Positions 6,707 through 6,917 of a stretch of 6,917 nucleotides of DNA are shown here, piece after piece. The DNA is from Hyphomicrobiales bacterium (lineage in GTDB: Bacteria > Pseudomonadota > Alphaproteobacteria > Rhizobiales > Devosiaceae). Made by a program: the position numbers and the translations under genes. The stretch lies in contig JAQGKB010000247.1 of assembly GCA_028290345.1 (NCBI GenBank), positions 1 through 6,917 on the forward strand, written 5' to 3'. Position 1 is the first letter of the stretch. Every line of letters begins with the position of its first letter. Under the pieces are notes generated by a model, which worked only from the letters and a program-made list of their open reading frames with translations, was not told the DNA's origin and made no database searches.

Positions 6707-6917
6707 GGTCCTATTTCCCCCTGACTGGGTCGTTCCGCATCGCATTTTGGTTGAATGCTCGAACGCACCAATCCAGGGTCGAAGGGCGAACGTCAACACA
6801 GCTTCAGAACACCCGAAGCGTCGCCACTCTCACCCGATGTTTCTATGCCGGTGTATAGTTGGTTTTGTGCCCGGTTTAGGGTGACAATGTGGCGCGAGGT
6901 TCAAGCAAATAGTTGAT
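6707..6917 (-). promoter_or_regulatory. ilvD upstream region with a weak promoter candidate
   Basis: These 211 bases contain no gene I can support on either strand. On the minus strand, TTGACG (6796-6791) is a fair -35; at 17-base spacing the -10 would be GATTGG (6773-6768), which is poor. A short inverted repeat, GCTTC (6801-6805) and GAAGC (6815-6819), lies just upstream of that -35 and could be an operator, though five bases per arm is near chance. I found no leader peptide rich in Ile, Val or Leu codons and no clear terminator-antiterminator pair, so attenuation is not supported. Confidence 0.35.

Noticed and set aside
6801..6917. Riboswitch or amino-acid attenuator upstream of ilvD
   Set aside because: I see only a five-base inverted repeat, no leader peptide rich in branched-chain codons and no alternative stem pair.

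Overview
The window looks like chromosomal core DNA from a GC-rich alphaproteobacterium, most likely of the order Hyphomicrobiales (Rhizobiales). Three things point there: the gene order argS-dgt-erpA-xthA, a protein that reads as an ExoR-type periplasmic Sel1-repeat regulator, and dispersed GC-rich palindromes of a kind common between genes in that order. Genus cannot be fixed from the sequence; a Devosia-like lineage is a guess.

Layout. On the minus strand, dgt (deoxyguanosinetriphosphate triphosphohydrolase-like) ends 31 bp before argS (arginyl-tRNA synthetase), which runs off the left edge. Divergent from dgt, on the plus strand, are erpA (A-type Fe-S carrier) and then xthA (exodeoxyribonuclease III), separated by a 284 bp spacer packed with short repeats. 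A convergent 156 bp spacer with inverted copies of the same repeats follows xthA. On the minus strand, ilvD (dihydroxy-acid dehydratase, Cys pattern of the [2Fe-2S] group) is followed by the exoR-like gene, whose start codon lies inside the last codons of ilvD. The last 211 bases hold the ilvD upstream region and no gene that I can support.

How the genes fit together. dgt (dNTP pool control) and xthA (abasic-site repair) both serve DNA maintenance. ErpA-type carriers deliver Fe-S clusters to apoproteins, and IlvD is an Fe-S enzyme, but nothing here shows a dedicated link between them. ilvD feeds valine, leucine, isoleucine and pantothenate synthesis. The exoR-like gene would encode a secreted periplasmic regulator, and its overlap with ilvD suggests coupled translation.

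I found no mobile element, CRISPR array, RNA gene or evident new system. The most notable points are the long inverted repeat flanking xthA, the mosaic of palindromic elements in both spacers, and the ExoR-like protein's extra low-complexity linker together with its overlap with ilvD.
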